From Sphingopyxis sp. KK2 (GTDB taxonomy: Bacteria > Pseudomonadota > Alphaproteobacteria > Sphingomonadales > Sphingomonadaceae), in the NCBI RefSeq assembly GCF_001990265.1, contig NZ_LYVN01000017.1, forward strand, positions 1 to 45,383: a DNA stretch of 45,383 bases. Direction: 5' to 3'. Every line of letters starts with the position of its first letter. The first letter of the stretch is position 1. This document shows positions 1-8,253 of the stretch, piece by piece. The translations under genes and the position numbers were made by a program. The notes beneath the pieces were generated by a model that was given only the letters and a program-made list of their open reading frames with translations, was not told the origin of the DNA and did no database searches.

Positions 1-2
1 TC

Positions 3-878
3 GGGCGCGGGCGCTTCCAGGGCGCCAATGCGGCGTCGAAGAAGGGCGCGATCGCGGTCGTGATCCGCTCGATCGGCACCGACAGCCACCGTACCCCGCA
101 CACCGGCGGCACCAATTTCGAAAAAGGTGTGAAGCCGATCCCCGCTGGCGCGCTATCGAACCCTGACGCAGACCAGTTGGTGCGCCAGTGGAAACGCACG
201 CAGCGCGACACCTCCGAGCCGCTGCAGATGAAGCTGGTGCTGACGCCGCAGAACCTGGGGACGAAACATTCGGGCAATGTGATCGCCGAGGTCCCGGGCA
301 GCGATCCCGCCGCCTCGCCCGTCATCATCGCCTGCCATCTCGACAGCTGGGACCTTGGCACCGGGGCGATCGACGACGCCGCGGGCTGCGGCATCATCAC
401 TGCCGCTGCGAAGCATGTGATGAGCGCGGGCCAGCCGCGCCGCACGATCCGCCTGTTGTGGGCGGGCGCCGAGGAAGTCGGCGTGTTCGGCGGCAAGGCC
501 TATTTCGAAAAGCATGGGACCGAGAAGCATGCGGTCGCGCTCGAATCGGATTTCGGCGCCGATCGCGTGTGGCGCGTCGACTTCAAATTGCCCGCGAGCG
601 CCAAGGCGCTCGAGGACCGGATCGCGGCCGAGCTGTCCGCTTTCGGGATCGTCCGCGGCAAGACGCCCGCAAGCGGGGGCGCCGACATCGGCGCGCTGGT
701 CGCGGCAGGTGTGCCTACGATCGACCTGCAGCAGGACGGTACGCGCTATTTCGACCTCCACCACACCCCCGACGACACGCTCGACAAGGTCGATCCGGCG
801 CAGTTGCGTCAGAATGTCGTAGCCTGGGCAACGACTCTGGCGATTCTCGCGAACAGCAGCGATGCCGAGCTGCCGTAA
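3..878 (+). CDS. M28-family metallopeptidase (carboxypeptidase Q-like), 5' end outside window
   Basis: The reading frame is open from the first bases of the window, so this is the C-terminal part of a longer protein. It carries the M28 di-zinc peptidase signature: a metal-binding CHLDSWDLGTGAIDDA segment (bases about 330-380; His and two Asp), an acidic pair in WAGAEEVG (about 460-482), an Asp in ESDFGAD, and a terminal His in DLHHTPDDTLDKVD (about 750-795). The spacing and the HTPDDTLDKVD ending resemble carboxypeptidase Q/PGCP-type aminodipeptidases, which remove residues from small peptides and are normally exported. The signal peptide and N-terminal half would lie left of base 1, so export cannot be judged here. 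The first in-frame ATG inside the window (base 60) is internal. No terminator is visible directly after the TAA. Confidence 0.9.
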   Translation, partial: GRGRFQGANAASKKGAIAVVIRSIGTDSHRTPHTGGTNFEKGVKPIPAGALSNPDADQLVRQWKRTQRDTSEPLQMKLVLTPQNLGTKHSGNVIAEVPGSDPAASPVIIACHLDSWDLGTGAIDDAAGCGIITAAAKHVMSAGQPRRTIRLLWAGAEEVGVFGGKAYFEKHGTEKHAVALESDFGADRVWRVDFKLPASAKALEDRIAAELSAFGIVRGKTPASGGADIGALVAAGVPTIDLQQDGTRYFDLHHTPDDTLDKVDPAQLRQNVVAWATTLAILANSSDAELP

Positions 879-934
879 TACTCAACCAAAACGGTAGGAT
901 TTCCGCCACGCCCGTTCCAACTCAATTATTTTTG

Positions 935-962
935 TTGACGATTGGCACGGAACGGCTAAATC
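935..962 (+). promoter_or_regulatory. possible sigma70-type promoter for the small lipoprotein
   Basis: TTGACG at 935-940 is followed 16 bases later by TAAATC at 957-962. The region is AT-rich compared with its surroundings and sits about 60 bases before the lipoprotein ATG. The -35 box is good and the -10 box poor, so this is a tentative call. It is supported mainly by its position in the only intergenic gap before a gene that has its own ribosome site and terminator. Confidence 0.3.
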
Positions 963-1023
963 CCGCGGCTCGCGTGACGGGAATTTCCCCACCGCGTAAA
1001 GGCATTTTAGGGAGCCACACATC

Positions 1024-1296
1024 ATGAAGAAGTTTGCTGCTATCGCCGTTGCTGCCAGCATGTTCGCCCTCGCCGCTTGCGGTGAAAAGGCTGCTGAAGA
1101 GCCCGCCACCACCGAAGCTCCGGCCGCAGACGCCGCTGTTGAAGCCGGCGCCGACGCGACCGCTGCTGCTGCTGACGCGACCGCCGAAGCTGCTGACGCG
1201 ACCGCCAAGGCCGCTGACGCGACCGCTGAAGCTGCTCCGGCCGCTCCGGCCGACGCCGCTGCTGCTCCGGCCGCTCCGGCTGAAGAAAAGAAGTAA
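1024..1296 (+). CDS. small Ala-rich repetitive lipoprotein
   Basis: This is a 90-residue protein. A short N-terminal signal ends in a lipobox (F-A-L-A-A-C, Cys at residue 20), so the mature protein should be a diacyl/triacyl lipoprotein of the cell envelope. The rest is almost entirely Ala, Asp, Glu, Thr and Pro and includes four copies of a seven-residue D-A-T-A-x-A-A unit, followed by A-P-A-A-P-type repeats and a charged EEKK end. Low complexity and a lack of globular residues suggest an extended or disordered surface tether. The start is well supported by AGGGAG at 1009-1014. The gene appears monocistronic, with its own promoter-like sequence and a strong terminator. No function can be assigned from sequence; many sphingomonads carry similar small Ala-rich lipoproteins. 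Confidence 0.8.
   Translation: MKKFAAIAVAASMFALAACGEKAAEEPATTEAPAADAAVEAGADATAAAADATAEAADATAKAADATAEAAPAAPADAAAAPAAPAEEKK
1153..1236 (+). repeat. four tandem 21-bp units inside the lipoprotein gene
   Basis: The string gacgcgacc recurs at 1153, 1174, 1195 and 1216, exactly 21 bases apart, with synonymous and conservative variation in the rest of each unit. The period is a multiple of three, so copy-number changes would keep the reading frame and only lengthen or shorten the D-A-T-A-x-A-A protein repeat. Confidence 0.9.
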
Positions 1297-1322
1297 GTCC
1301 CTACCCTTCGGGGTAAAGACTG

Positions 1323-1367
1323 AAACGAAAGAGGCGGTCTTCCTTCGGGAAGGCCGCCTTTTTTCGT
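1323..1367. terminator. bidirectional rho-independent terminator
   Basis: An 11-bp stem (ggcggtcttcc 1333-1343 / ggaaggccgcc 1348-1358) with a ttcg loop is followed by six T at 1359-1364. On the other side an A-rich segment (aaacgaaag) mirrors the T tract, so the hairpin can also act on the minus strand. It lies between the convergent lipoprotein gene and the 592-residue hydrolase gene and plausibly ends both transcripts. Confidence 0.85.
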
Positions 1368-1379
1368 TGGGCGGGTCCG

Positions 1380-3158
1380 TCAGTCGTGGACCCAGAAACC
1401 GCTCGCCGCAAAATCGGCGCCAAGCCACCAATTGGGTTTCGACGTCCCGTAACGGAAATTGACCCGCCCCGCCTGGCTTTGCAGCGGCGAGGTCACCTCA
1501 CCCGCAGCGTTGCGCTTCGCCTTTTGCGTCGCGGTTTCGGGTACCACCATGACGATATGCCCCGAACGCCCCTCGACGGTGTTGCGACCGCAGATGATGC
1601 CGAGCCCGCCGGCATTGGCGACGTCCTGCAACTTGGTCAGCGTGCCCGTCTGGCGCCAGCCATAATCCGAGCCATAGTCGGTCAGCCAGCGGAACAGCGC
1701 GTTGGCGCGCATCTCGTCGACGGTGGCGAGGTAGGAGGGTTCGACCTTTTCCCCCGCGCGCAGCCGTTCGATCGCCTTCGACGTCCACCAGACGCGCGGA
1801 AGATAGGCGCCCGCGAGCGTGCAAAAGTCGTGCGCGTAGAGGTTGCAATAGGTCGGCCCCGCGGGCTTGTAGCGCAGGTGCGCGGGATTCTCGCTGTCGA
1901 GATAGGCGATGATCGCCGCAATTTCGGCGCAGCGCGTGGCCGCGGAGCCGTGGCCGCGGCTGGGCATGCCCGCCTCGCTGAGCGGATAGGCGCCGCCCTG
2001 GTTGGGCAGGTTGGTGCGCCTGGTCACCGCGCCGGCCTTGCGCTTGAGATGCACCTCGGGGAGCACCGATCCCGATACCGTGACGGGCCGCGACGGCACC
2101 GCGACCGGCGCAGCGGGCGTCGGCGTCACGACCGCGGGTACGACCGCAGGAGTAGGCACCGCCTTCAGCAGCGATGCCGAGGCGAAACCACGTTTCACCG
2201 CACCCTGGATACTCGCCTCGACCTCGAGGAAGCCGTTGACCGGCACGTCGCTGATCGCGCGCACCAGCGAATGGCGCGGCAGCGCAGCGAATTTATTGTC
2301 GGGCTCGCCCGCCGCCGGCTTCTTGGCGGTGCGTCGCAGTGACAGCGGATCGGACATGGTCTCGACGCGATAGGTCTTGCCGGTCGCGGTGACCGCCGAC
2401 GGCGGCGGCACGGGGGTGTTCGGCGTGATCACGGGCGGCGAGAAGGTGACCGCACGCGCCGCCTTGATATATTCGGCGATGAACTGGCCGTAATATTTCT
2501 TGCTGCCGTCGGCGAGCTTGACCGCATGCCCCTGCTTCAGCCCCTTCGCCGGATCATAGCCGCCGGTATTATAGGCGATTGCTACCGCGCATAATTCGGC
2601 ATCGGAGAGGATCGGTCGGCCGTCGAGCCCGATCCTGGTCTTCTTGACCTTGAGCTCCGACAGGCATTTGCCGAGCGATTTTTCGAAAACTTCATAGTCG
2701 CGGTTGAGGAAATAGTCCGGATCGACGCTCTTGAAGAATTGAATATCGTACTGGAAGATCCCGTAACCATGGCAGAATTTATTCTTGTTGCTGAGCACCG
2801 GCTGGTAGGCGGTGACCTTCTTCGCCATCGCCTCGAGCGCCGCGCGCGCGATCGCGAACATCTGCGTGCCCTTCGGATGCGATTCCAGCTGCGCCCGATC
2901 CTTCGGCCAGGCGCTGGAGCGCTTGGGAAAGTCGAGCGTGTCGCCGGTGCAGAGTTTCAAAATCTCCTCGACCGGCAGGCCGCGCCGCGACAGCGGCCCC
3001 CAGATTTCCTTGCCCGTTTCCTGGTAGGCAATCGCCGCGATGAGATCGAGCGTGAAGGGTGTTCCCTTGACCGCATCCAATACACGCGTTCCGAAATTGC
3101 CCTTGAACCAGGCCATGTCCTGAGAAATGCTCATGTCTTCGGATCCCCATTTTCCCAA
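1380..3158 (-). CDS. probable two-domain peptidoglycan hydrolase (lysozyme-like + SH3-like + CHAP/NlpC-like)
   Basis: A 592-residue protein without a recognisable signal peptide or membrane helix. Residues about 15-235 look like a lysozyme/transglycosylase fold: Glu47 in AYQETG, a GYGIFQYD segment at 131-138 and AIAYNTGG at 193-200. Residues about 262-333 resemble a bacterial SH3 domain. A Pro/Ala/Val linker (335-360) leads to a C-terminal part with YCNLYAHDFC (Cys438) and SGHIVMVVPE (His534, Glu541), the Cys/His arrangement of CHAP or NlpC/P60 amidases. Together this suggests an enzyme attacking both glycan strands and peptides of murein. Domain names are inferred from motifs. The start is uncertain: an in-frame ATG at 3134 (MSISQDMAW) is equally possible, and neither start has a strong ribosome site. 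The nearest neighbour on this strand is tRNA-Pro, so the gene seems to stand alone. Confidence 0.7.
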   Translation of the reverse strand: MGKWGSEDMSISQDMAWFKGNFGTRVLDAVKGTPFTLDLIAAIAYQETGKEIWGPLSRRGLPVEEILKLCTGDTLDFPKRSSAWPKDRAQLESHPKGTQMFAIARAALEAMAKKVTAYQPVLSNKNKFCHGYGIFQYDIQFFKSVDPDYFLNRDYEVFEKSLGKCLSELKVKKTRIGLDGRPILSDAELCAVAIAYNTGGYDPAKGLKQGHAVKLADGSKKYYGQFIAEYIKAARAVTFSPPVITPNTPVPPPSAVTATGKTYRVETMSDPLSLRRTAKKPAAGEPDNKFAALPRHSLVRAISDVPVNGFLEVEASIQGAVKRGFASASLLKAVPTPAVVPAVVTPTPAAPVAVPSRPVTVSGSVLPEVHLKRKAGAVTRRTNLPNQGGAYPLSEAGMPSRGHGSAATRCAEIAAIIAYLDSENPAHLRYKPAGPTYCNLYAHDFCTLAGAYLPRVWWTSKAIERLRAGEKVEPSYLATVDEMRANALFRWLTDYGSDYGWRQTGTLTKLQDVANAGGLGIICGRNTVEGRSGHIVMVVPETATQKAKRNAAGEVTSPLQSQAGRVNFRYGTSKPNWWLGADFAASGFWVHD

Positions 3159-3392
3159 GCAAAGGGGGCTGTCGCAGCCGATTAGGCGGCCAGACAGGCT
3201 TTGCCTGCTGTCCCAACTTCAACCTCTATCGGCGACCCGGAATGTTTGTTGGACCCGACGCGACGCAAGCGCACCCGGACGGCGACATGTTGGCCCATTT
3301 ATTGGCGCTGTCAATCGGGGCTATTTCGGGCGTGCGTGGGCAAGGAAGCCGCGACCGTGCCTCTGCTCTGCAATGGCAGGAATCATTCGAAG

Positions 3393-3472
<80 letters not shown>

Positions 3473-3522
3473 ACGCCGACGGGCCTTTAACAGGCTGGCG
3501 CCGGATGTCTATCCCGCCCCGC

Positions 3523-4998
3523 CTATCCCGTCGAGGTCGCGATCAACCGCGCGTAGAAGTCGATCATGCGTTTGAAGCTGTCGATCTTCATATGTTCGTT
3601 GGTGCCGTGGATCATCGCCGATTCCTTCAGTGAGAAATGCATCGGCATGAAGCGGTAGACGTCCTGCGACACGCCCTCCATGCTGCGGCTGTCGGTGCCG
3701 GCGACGACGAGCGTCGGGGTAAGCACCGCCTGCGGCGCGTCGGCGCGCGCGGCGGCGGCGATCCATTTCCACCCCTGCGAGCTGGTCGAGGACACGCGGC
3801 TCGGCTCGCGCGGCGGCTTCACCCAGGCGAGGTCGACCTTGGCATCGCCCACCGCCGCCCGCGCGCGCGCCATTACGTCGGTCGAGCGGTTCCATGGCGC
3901 GATGCGATAGTTGATCAGCGCATTGGCCGATTGCGGCAGGACGTTTTCCTTGGGGCTGCCCTCCAGCATCGTCGGCGCGATGGTGGTGTGGAAGGCCGCG
4001 GCGGTGGTGGGCGCGCCGCCGAGCTGGCGCTTGAGCAGCGGCGCGAACAGCCAGGAATTGGCGACCGCCATCTTGCTCGTGCCGCCCTTCCTGGCGGCGA
4101 GCGCCTCGATCATCGACGCACCCGGGCCGCGCAGCTCGATCGGGAACGGGTCGCCGGTGATGTCGAGTACTGCCTTCGCCAGCGTTTCGACGCCGGTTTC
4201 GGCGGGCGGCATCGAGCTGTGACCGCCGGCAGCATGAGCGGTGACCTTGAGCGTGCCATAGCCCTTTTCCGCGATGCCGATCATGATCGCAGGACCATCG
4301 ATGACCGGGGTGTCGGTGAGCACGATGCTGCCCTCGTCGAGCGTGAAGATCGCCTGCACGCCCTCGGCCTTGAGCTTGGCGGCGGCGGCGATGGCGCCGG
4401 TGCCGCCGGCTTCCTCGTCATGCCCGGAGACGAGATAGATGCCGCGTTTGGGTTTGAAGCCCGATCGCGCGAGCGCGTCGATTGCCTCGAACAACCCGAT
4501 GAGCGACCCCTTGTCGTCGACAGTGCCCCTGCCCCACACCGCCTGCTCGGCTATGGTCCCGGCAAAGGGCGGATATTTCCAGTCCTTCTCGGTCCCCTCG
4601 GTCACCGGTACGACGTCCTGATGCGCCATCAGGATGATCGGGGCGAGCGAGACGTCGCTGCCCGGCCAATGATAGACGAGCGTCCGGTTGGGCAGGATCG
4701 TGCGCGTCATCGCGGCGTGGGTCGCGGGATATGTCGCCGCAAGCCAGGCGTGGAGCTTGTCCCATTCGGCGACTTCGTTGTCGGCGGCATCCTGGTGCGA
4801 GACGGTGCGGATCTGCGCGGCGGCGCTGAGGTGCGCGACGGCGGCGGCGAGGTCATAGGAGGGCGCGGCGGCGAGCCTGACGTCGCTCCCGTCGGCGATG
4901 TCGGCCGGCGCGAAGCTCACGGTGCGCACCGCGACGGCGCTGCCAACCACCGCCAGCACCGCCAGCCCGCCCAGCAGGATCGTCCGTTTCTTCGCCAT
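3523..4998 (-). CDS. M20-family metallopeptidase, carboxypeptidase S (YscS)-like
   Basis: A 491-residue zinc peptidase. Metal ligands are visible in order: MAHQD (His126, Asp128), GRGTVDDKG (Asp161), GHDEE (Glu195/196), Asp221 of LDEGS, and IHGTNEH (His464). The WGRGTVDDKGSL and GHDEEAGG strings are typical of the YscS/PM20D1 branch, which cleaves or condenses N-acyl amino acids and dipeptides. Residues 6-24 form a hydrophobic segment after a Lys/Arg-rich start, so the protein is exported or anchored with its catalytic domain in the periplasm. An ATG 12 codons upstream (5034) is possible, but GGGAGGGA lies just before the ATG at 4998, which I therefore chose. The substrate is not predictable from sequence. 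Confidence 0.9.
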   Translation of the reverse strand: MAKKRTILLGGLAVLAVVGSAVAVRTVSFAPADIADGSDVRLAAAPSYDLAAAVAHLSAAAQIRTVSHQDAADNEVAEWDKLHAWLAATYPATHAAMTRTILPNRTLVYHWPGSDVSLAPIILMAHQDVVPVTEGTEKDWKYPPFAGTIAEQAVWGRGTVDDKGSLIGLFEAIDALARSGFKPKRGIYLVSGHDEEAGGTGAIAAAAKLKAEGVQAIFTLDEGSIVLTDTPVIDGPAIMIGIAEKGYGTLKVTAHAAGGHSSMPPAETGVETLAKAVLDITGDPFPIELRGPGASMIEALAARKGGTSKMAVANSWLFAPLLKRQLGGAPTTAAAFHTTIAPTMLEGSPKENVLPQSANALINYRIAPWNRSTDVMARARAAVGDAKVDLAWVKPPREPSRVSSTSSQGWKWIAAAARADAPQAVLTPTLVVAGTDSRSMEGVSQDVYRFMPMHFSLKESAMIHGTNEHMKIDSFKRMIDFYARLIATSTG

Positions 4999-5064
4999 CT
5001 TTCCCTCCCGATCTTTCGCTCCACAGAGCGACATGGATTGCCCATTGCAAGGGAAATGCGGCGC

Positions 5065-5298
5065 CTAGCCAGCGCGGCGGCACACCCAGTGATTGATCGC
5101 CGCGCGAAGCGCCAGCACGGGCGGTACAGCGAGCGCCATCGCGGCGAGCAGGGCAGCGATCAGGGTGAGCCCCTCATTGGGGCCGCACCCTTGTTCGAAA
5201 AGGCAGGAACCGAGGAACAGGTCGACCGTCAAGGGTAGCAGGGCAAACGCGATGAACGGTGTCAGCACGAACGCGATTTTTCCGCCCAGCGTCCCCAT
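5065..5298 (-). CDS. small two-helix membrane protein, unknown function
   Basis: A 77-residue hydrophobic protein with two predicted membrane helices: residues about 7-28 (IAFVLTPFIAFALLPLTVDL) and 44-65. They are joined by a short loop holding two cysteines (SCLFEQGC). A ribosome site, GGGAGCG, precedes the ATG. The gene sits between the CAT tRNA and the M20 peptidase gene on the same strand, 66 bases before the chosen peptidase start, so it may be cotranscribed with it. I do not recognise the family. The loop Cys pair would lie on the periplasmic side if the N terminus is cytoplasmic, and could form a disulfide. Confidence 0.6.
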   Translation of the reverse strand: MGTLGGKIAFVLTPFIAFALLPLTVDLFLGSCLFEQGCGPNEGLTLIAALLAAMALAVPPVLALRAAINHWVCRRAG

Positions 5299-5327
5299 GA
5301 TCGCTCCCTTTCCCCTGCCCAGGAAAA

Positions 5328-5402
5328 TGGTGGGCCCGGCAGGATTCGAACCCGCAACCTAGCCGTTATGAGCGGCCGGCTCTACCATTGAGCTACAGGC
5401 CC
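5328..5402 (-). tRNA. tRNA with CAT anticodon, probably tRNA-Ile2 (lysidine-modified)
   Basis: A 75-base cloverleaf on the minus strand: acceptor GGGCCTG/CGGGCCC, D-arm GCTC-AATGGTA-GAGC, anticodon stem GGCCG/CGGCT with loop CTCATAA, T-arm GCGGG-TTCGAAT-CCTGC, and an encoded CCA. The CAT anticodon fits Met or Ile2. It is not the initiator, because the 1-72 pair is G-C and the anticodon stem lacks three G-C pairs at its loop end. The C4-G69 and C5-G68 pairs and the CTCATAA/GCTAGGT context resemble bacterial tRNA-Ile(CAU), whose C34 is converted to lysidine by TilS to read AUA. Elongator Met is the alternative. Confidence 0.9.
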
Positions 5403-5454
5403 CCGAGGGGATGGGTGGGCGATAGCGGAGCGCGGCGAGCCTTGGCAAGCGCGA

Positions 5455-6489
5455 TCAGGCGGCCGCCGCGTCGCGCTGCGCCATATCGAGAATCGCCGCC
5501 GTCGTTGTTGGCTCGACCCCGCGCCGCGCGAGATGCGCGAGCACGACGTCCCACCAGCGATAGAAATCGGCGAGATCGGAGTCGGTGCGGACATAGGGCG
5601 TGTTGCCGGGCTGGAGCGACGGCGAATGAAAGGAGAAATTGAGCACCGGCAGGCGCGCGTCGATTGCGATGTCGATCGCCGCGCACGCCTTGGCGGCGGG
5701 GATACCCTCGGGCGTCAGCGCGATGCGCTCCGAAAGCCCGAGCCGCGCGAAGGCGGCATGGCTGCCCGACGAGGTACGATGATAGAGCCAGCGGCCGGCC
5801 GGGCCGAGCAGGCCGCCAAACACCGTCGTCACCGGCATCTCCAGAAGGCGGCGTCCGCCGGTCTCCACCCACCAGGGATGGAGCGGCGCGGCGCGATAGT
5901 CTGGACCGTGGCCGGGGCGATAGTCGAAGCCCGAGCGAACCGAGGTGTCGCAGCGGAAGCCGAGATCGGCGAGCATCGCCGCGCTCTCGGGACCGAGCCC
6001 ATAGCGGCCGGCGCGATAGGCGCTGGGCGCGGCGCCAAAGCGATCGCAGATCGCGTCGCGCAGCGCGGTCATCTTGGCGCGCTGCAGGTCGAGCGGGAGG
6101 TTGCCGGTGTAGCTGTTGCGGGCACTCACCTCTTCGTCGTGCGGCGGGGTGACCCAGGGATGGAGCTGCGCGCCGATGTCGCAGCGCCCCGCAGCGCGGG
6201 CAGCGCCCAGAATGGCGACCGCGCGGTCGTCGGTCACGATCGGCCAGTCGACAAGATAGATGGGCACGACCTTCGCTGCCTCGAAATAGGCCTGGCAGTC
6301 GGCGAGCGCCGGTACCGAGTCGAGCCGGTGGCCGGTGCGCGTGAAGGGCGCCGACCAGTCGAAATCCTCTTCGGTATCGATGGTGACCCAGAAGCGCGGT
6401 CGTTCGTCCGGTCGCAGCCTGACCAGGTCCGATGCCGCCGGGGGCTTCAACAGATTATCCGCCCGATCCATCGAGCCCGTCCCCTTCAC
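5455..6489 (-). CDS. polysaccharide deacetylase-family protein (WalW-like)
   Basis: A 344-residue cytoplasmic-looking protein. The NodB-type fold is suggested by TIDTEEDFDW (Asp38-Thr-Glu-Glu, the metal/base motif), GAQLHPWVTPP (His110) and a YRAGRYGLG motif near residue 160, followed by FSFHSPSL near residue 280. Family members remove acyl groups from cell-surface or capsular sugars. The start chosen is GTG at 6489, preceded by GGGAG; an ATG six codons later (6471) is also possible. The gene begins 16 bases after the stop of the upstream sensor kinase gene, so the two are probably cotranscribed, which would place the deacetylase downstream of a signalling protein. The actual sugar substrate is unknown. 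Confidence 0.8.
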   Translation of the reverse strand: MKGTGSMDRADNLLKPPAASDLVRLRPDERPRFWVTIDTEEDFDWSAPFTRTGHRLDSVPALADCQAYFEAAKVVPIYLVDWPIVTDDRAVAILGAARAAGRCDIGAQLHPWVTPPHDEEVSARNSYTGNLPLDLQRAKMTALRDAICDRFGAAPSAYRAGRYGLGPESAAMLADLGFRCDTSVRSGFDYRPGHGPDYRAAPLHPWWVETGGRRLLEMPVTTVFGGLLGPAGRWLYHRTSSGSHAAFARLGLSERIALTPEGIPAAKACAAIDIAIDARLPVLNFSFHSPSLQPGNTPYVRTDSDLADFYRWWDVVLAHLARRGVEPTTTAAILDMAQRDAAAA

Positions 6490-6505
6490 GAGGCTCCCGC
6501 CCCGA

Positions 6506-8227
6506 TCAGTCGCTGTGCTGCTGGACCGTCGGGTCCACAGCCGACGCCGGGGTGGCGGAGGGAAGATGCAAGGTCAAGGCGTTATGCCCGATGTCGAGGT
6601 GACCGCCGACCGCACGGGCGAGACTGTCGACGAGCCGCAGCGAGAAACCGAGGCTGAGAATCGCGGCGCCGGGGGCATCGCCTTCAGGGCTGTAGCTCGG
6701 GTCGAGGAGGTCGCGCGAGGGGGTGAAGCGGATCGCCATCGGGCGGACGAGGCGCAGGTGGAGCACTTCGTGATGCGCCGGGTCGGTGAGCAATTGCCCG
6801 ACGAGCGTTGCGTTCGATTCGGACACATCGACGAGCGCGGTGATCAGGCGGCCGATCATGCGCCGCGCGGCGATATCCTCGACCGCGGCGTGGAACGGGC
6901 CGCCGACGCGCGAGATGCTGATCCCGACGCCATGGTCGGCGAAAAGCGGCGCGAGGTCCTGTTCGACCTGCGCGGTGATCAGACCGATATCGCTCTGGCC
7001 GCTCGGCGGCGGGGCGGTGTCGGGCGTCGGGCTGGTCGCGGCGGCAAGATCGTCGATGATCGCCTGCACCGCCGACGCATCGGCGATGATCGTGTCGGCC
7101 ATCGCACGATAGGCACCGCTGACCGGCCCGAACATCTGGCCCGAAATGATCTGCGCGAAGCCCGAGATCGCGTTAAGGGGGCTGCGCAGTTCGTGGATCA
7201 GCTGGCGGATCGAATCACCGCCATTGTCCTCAGTCGGCAGGCCATAGGGAATTTCGTTGCGCCGCGGGCGCCTGGCGCTGCCGCGATAGCCGCGGAACTG
7301 GCCGCTCGCGCGGTCGAACCAGGGCAAGGCGGAGAAACGCCATTCGCCGGCATCGCCCTCGGCGCCCTCGAGAATCATGCGCGCGTTGATCATTTCGGCA
7401 CGCTGGCGGAAGGCACCTGCGGCGACGCCGTCCGTCCCCGGTTCGCCGCCCAGCGCCGCCTCGGCGATCGAAAGGCCGATCACCGCGCCGCGCGGCACGC
7501 CCTCGACCCAGTGGATGATGCCGTCGGGACCGGTTTCGAACAGGAAGGATTCGCGCGCCGGCACCGGACGCGGCGTGGCGACTGCGGGTTGCCCGCGCCC
7601 CGCCTGATATTTGTCGATGCGGCGGACGAGTTCGCTGATCTGGCTTGGTTCGCTCTCGGGTACGGCGGCAGGCTCGGGTTCTGCTGCGGCCATGACCTCG
7701 GGTTCGGGAACCGGGTCGGGCTGCGGCAGCGCGACCGACGCGGCGCCAAGACTGGCGAGCGCGCGGTTGACGCCATGCGGCAGGTCGCTGCGCGCGGCGA
7801 GGAAGGAACGTGCCATCGGCCCCGTCGCCGGGAGAAGCGCGAGCCAGTCGGCCTCGCTGAGCTGTGCGTCGCGCAGCATCGCGAGCGACACCGCAGGCAC
7901 GTCATTCGCGTAGAGCGCGACGATCGGGGCGAAACGGCTGTGGCGCGCGATCGCACGGGCGCAGTCGCGACGCACATTTTCGGGGATTTGCGGACGCAGG
8001 ACCGCGAGCGCATGGAGCGATCGACGAATATCGTCATCATCCAGTTGATTGCCGCGCTGCGCGAGAATATCGGAGAGCTGACGCCAGGCCGCGACACAGG
8101 AACGCCGGTCGGCCGGCTCCTGACGCAAGATGGTCGCGATCATCGTATCGGCAGTCACGCGGTGCGGGCCCCCACCCCGTTGGTTGGTTAGCAGATATTT
8201 ACCGGCTAGCGTGAATCCCCCGGTCAT
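6506..8227 (-). CDS. HisKA-domain sensor protein with degenerate ATPase region
   Basis: A 573-residue soluble protein. Residues about 30-160 form an all-helical N-terminal region resembling DUF2336-type repeats, followed by a Pro/Glu-rich linker (about 167-200), a PAS-like segment (about 225-325) and a dimerisation/phospho-acceptor helix with His345 in LIHELRSPLNAI. The C-terminal part should be a HATPase domain. However, the usual N box (N-x4-N) is replaced by a segment reading RRMIGRLITALVDVS, and no D-x-G-x-G G1 box is visible; only a G2-like SLGFSLRLVDSLA remains. ATP binding is therefore doubtful. No membrane helix is present. It precedes the deacetylase gene and diverges from the Lrp/AsnC gene across 98 bases. 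A cytoplasmic sensor or scaffold role is an inference. Confidence 0.8.
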   Translation of the reverse strand: MTGGFTLAGKYLLTNQRGGGPHRVTADTMIATILRQEPADRRSCVAAWRQLSDILAQRGNQLDDDDIRRSLHALAVLRPQIPENVRRDCARAIARHSRFAPIVALYANDVPAVSLAMLRDAQLSEADWLALLPATGPMARSFLAARSDLPHGVNRALASLGAASVALPQPDPVPEPEVMAAAEPEPAAVPESEPSQISELVRRIDKYQAGRGQPAVATPRPVPARESFLFETGPDGIIHWVEGVPRGAVIGLSIAEAALGGEPGTDGVAAGAFRQRAEMINARMILEGAEGDAGEWRFSALPWFDRASGQFRGYRGSARRPRRNEIPYGLPTEDNGGDSIRQLIHELRSPLNAISGFAQIISGQMFGPVSGAYRAMADTIIADASAVQAIIDDLAAATSPTPDTAPPPSGQSDIGLITAQVEQDLAPLFADHGVGISISRVGGPFHAAVEDIAARRMIGRLITALVDVSESNATLVGQLLTDPAHHEVLHLRLVRPMAIRFTPSRDLLDPSYSPEGDAPGAAILSLGFSLRLVDSLARAVGGHLDIGHNALTLHLPSATPASAVDPTVQQHSD

Positions 8228-8253
8228 GAAAGCGCCTTAACCAATCGCGTCGC

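Noticed and set aside
3637-5238. Long plus-strand open frame opposite the M20 peptidase gene
   Set aside because: The frame is Arg/Gly/His-rich with no recognisable domain, and lies antisense to a gene with an intact catalytic set; typical of GC-rich mirror frames.
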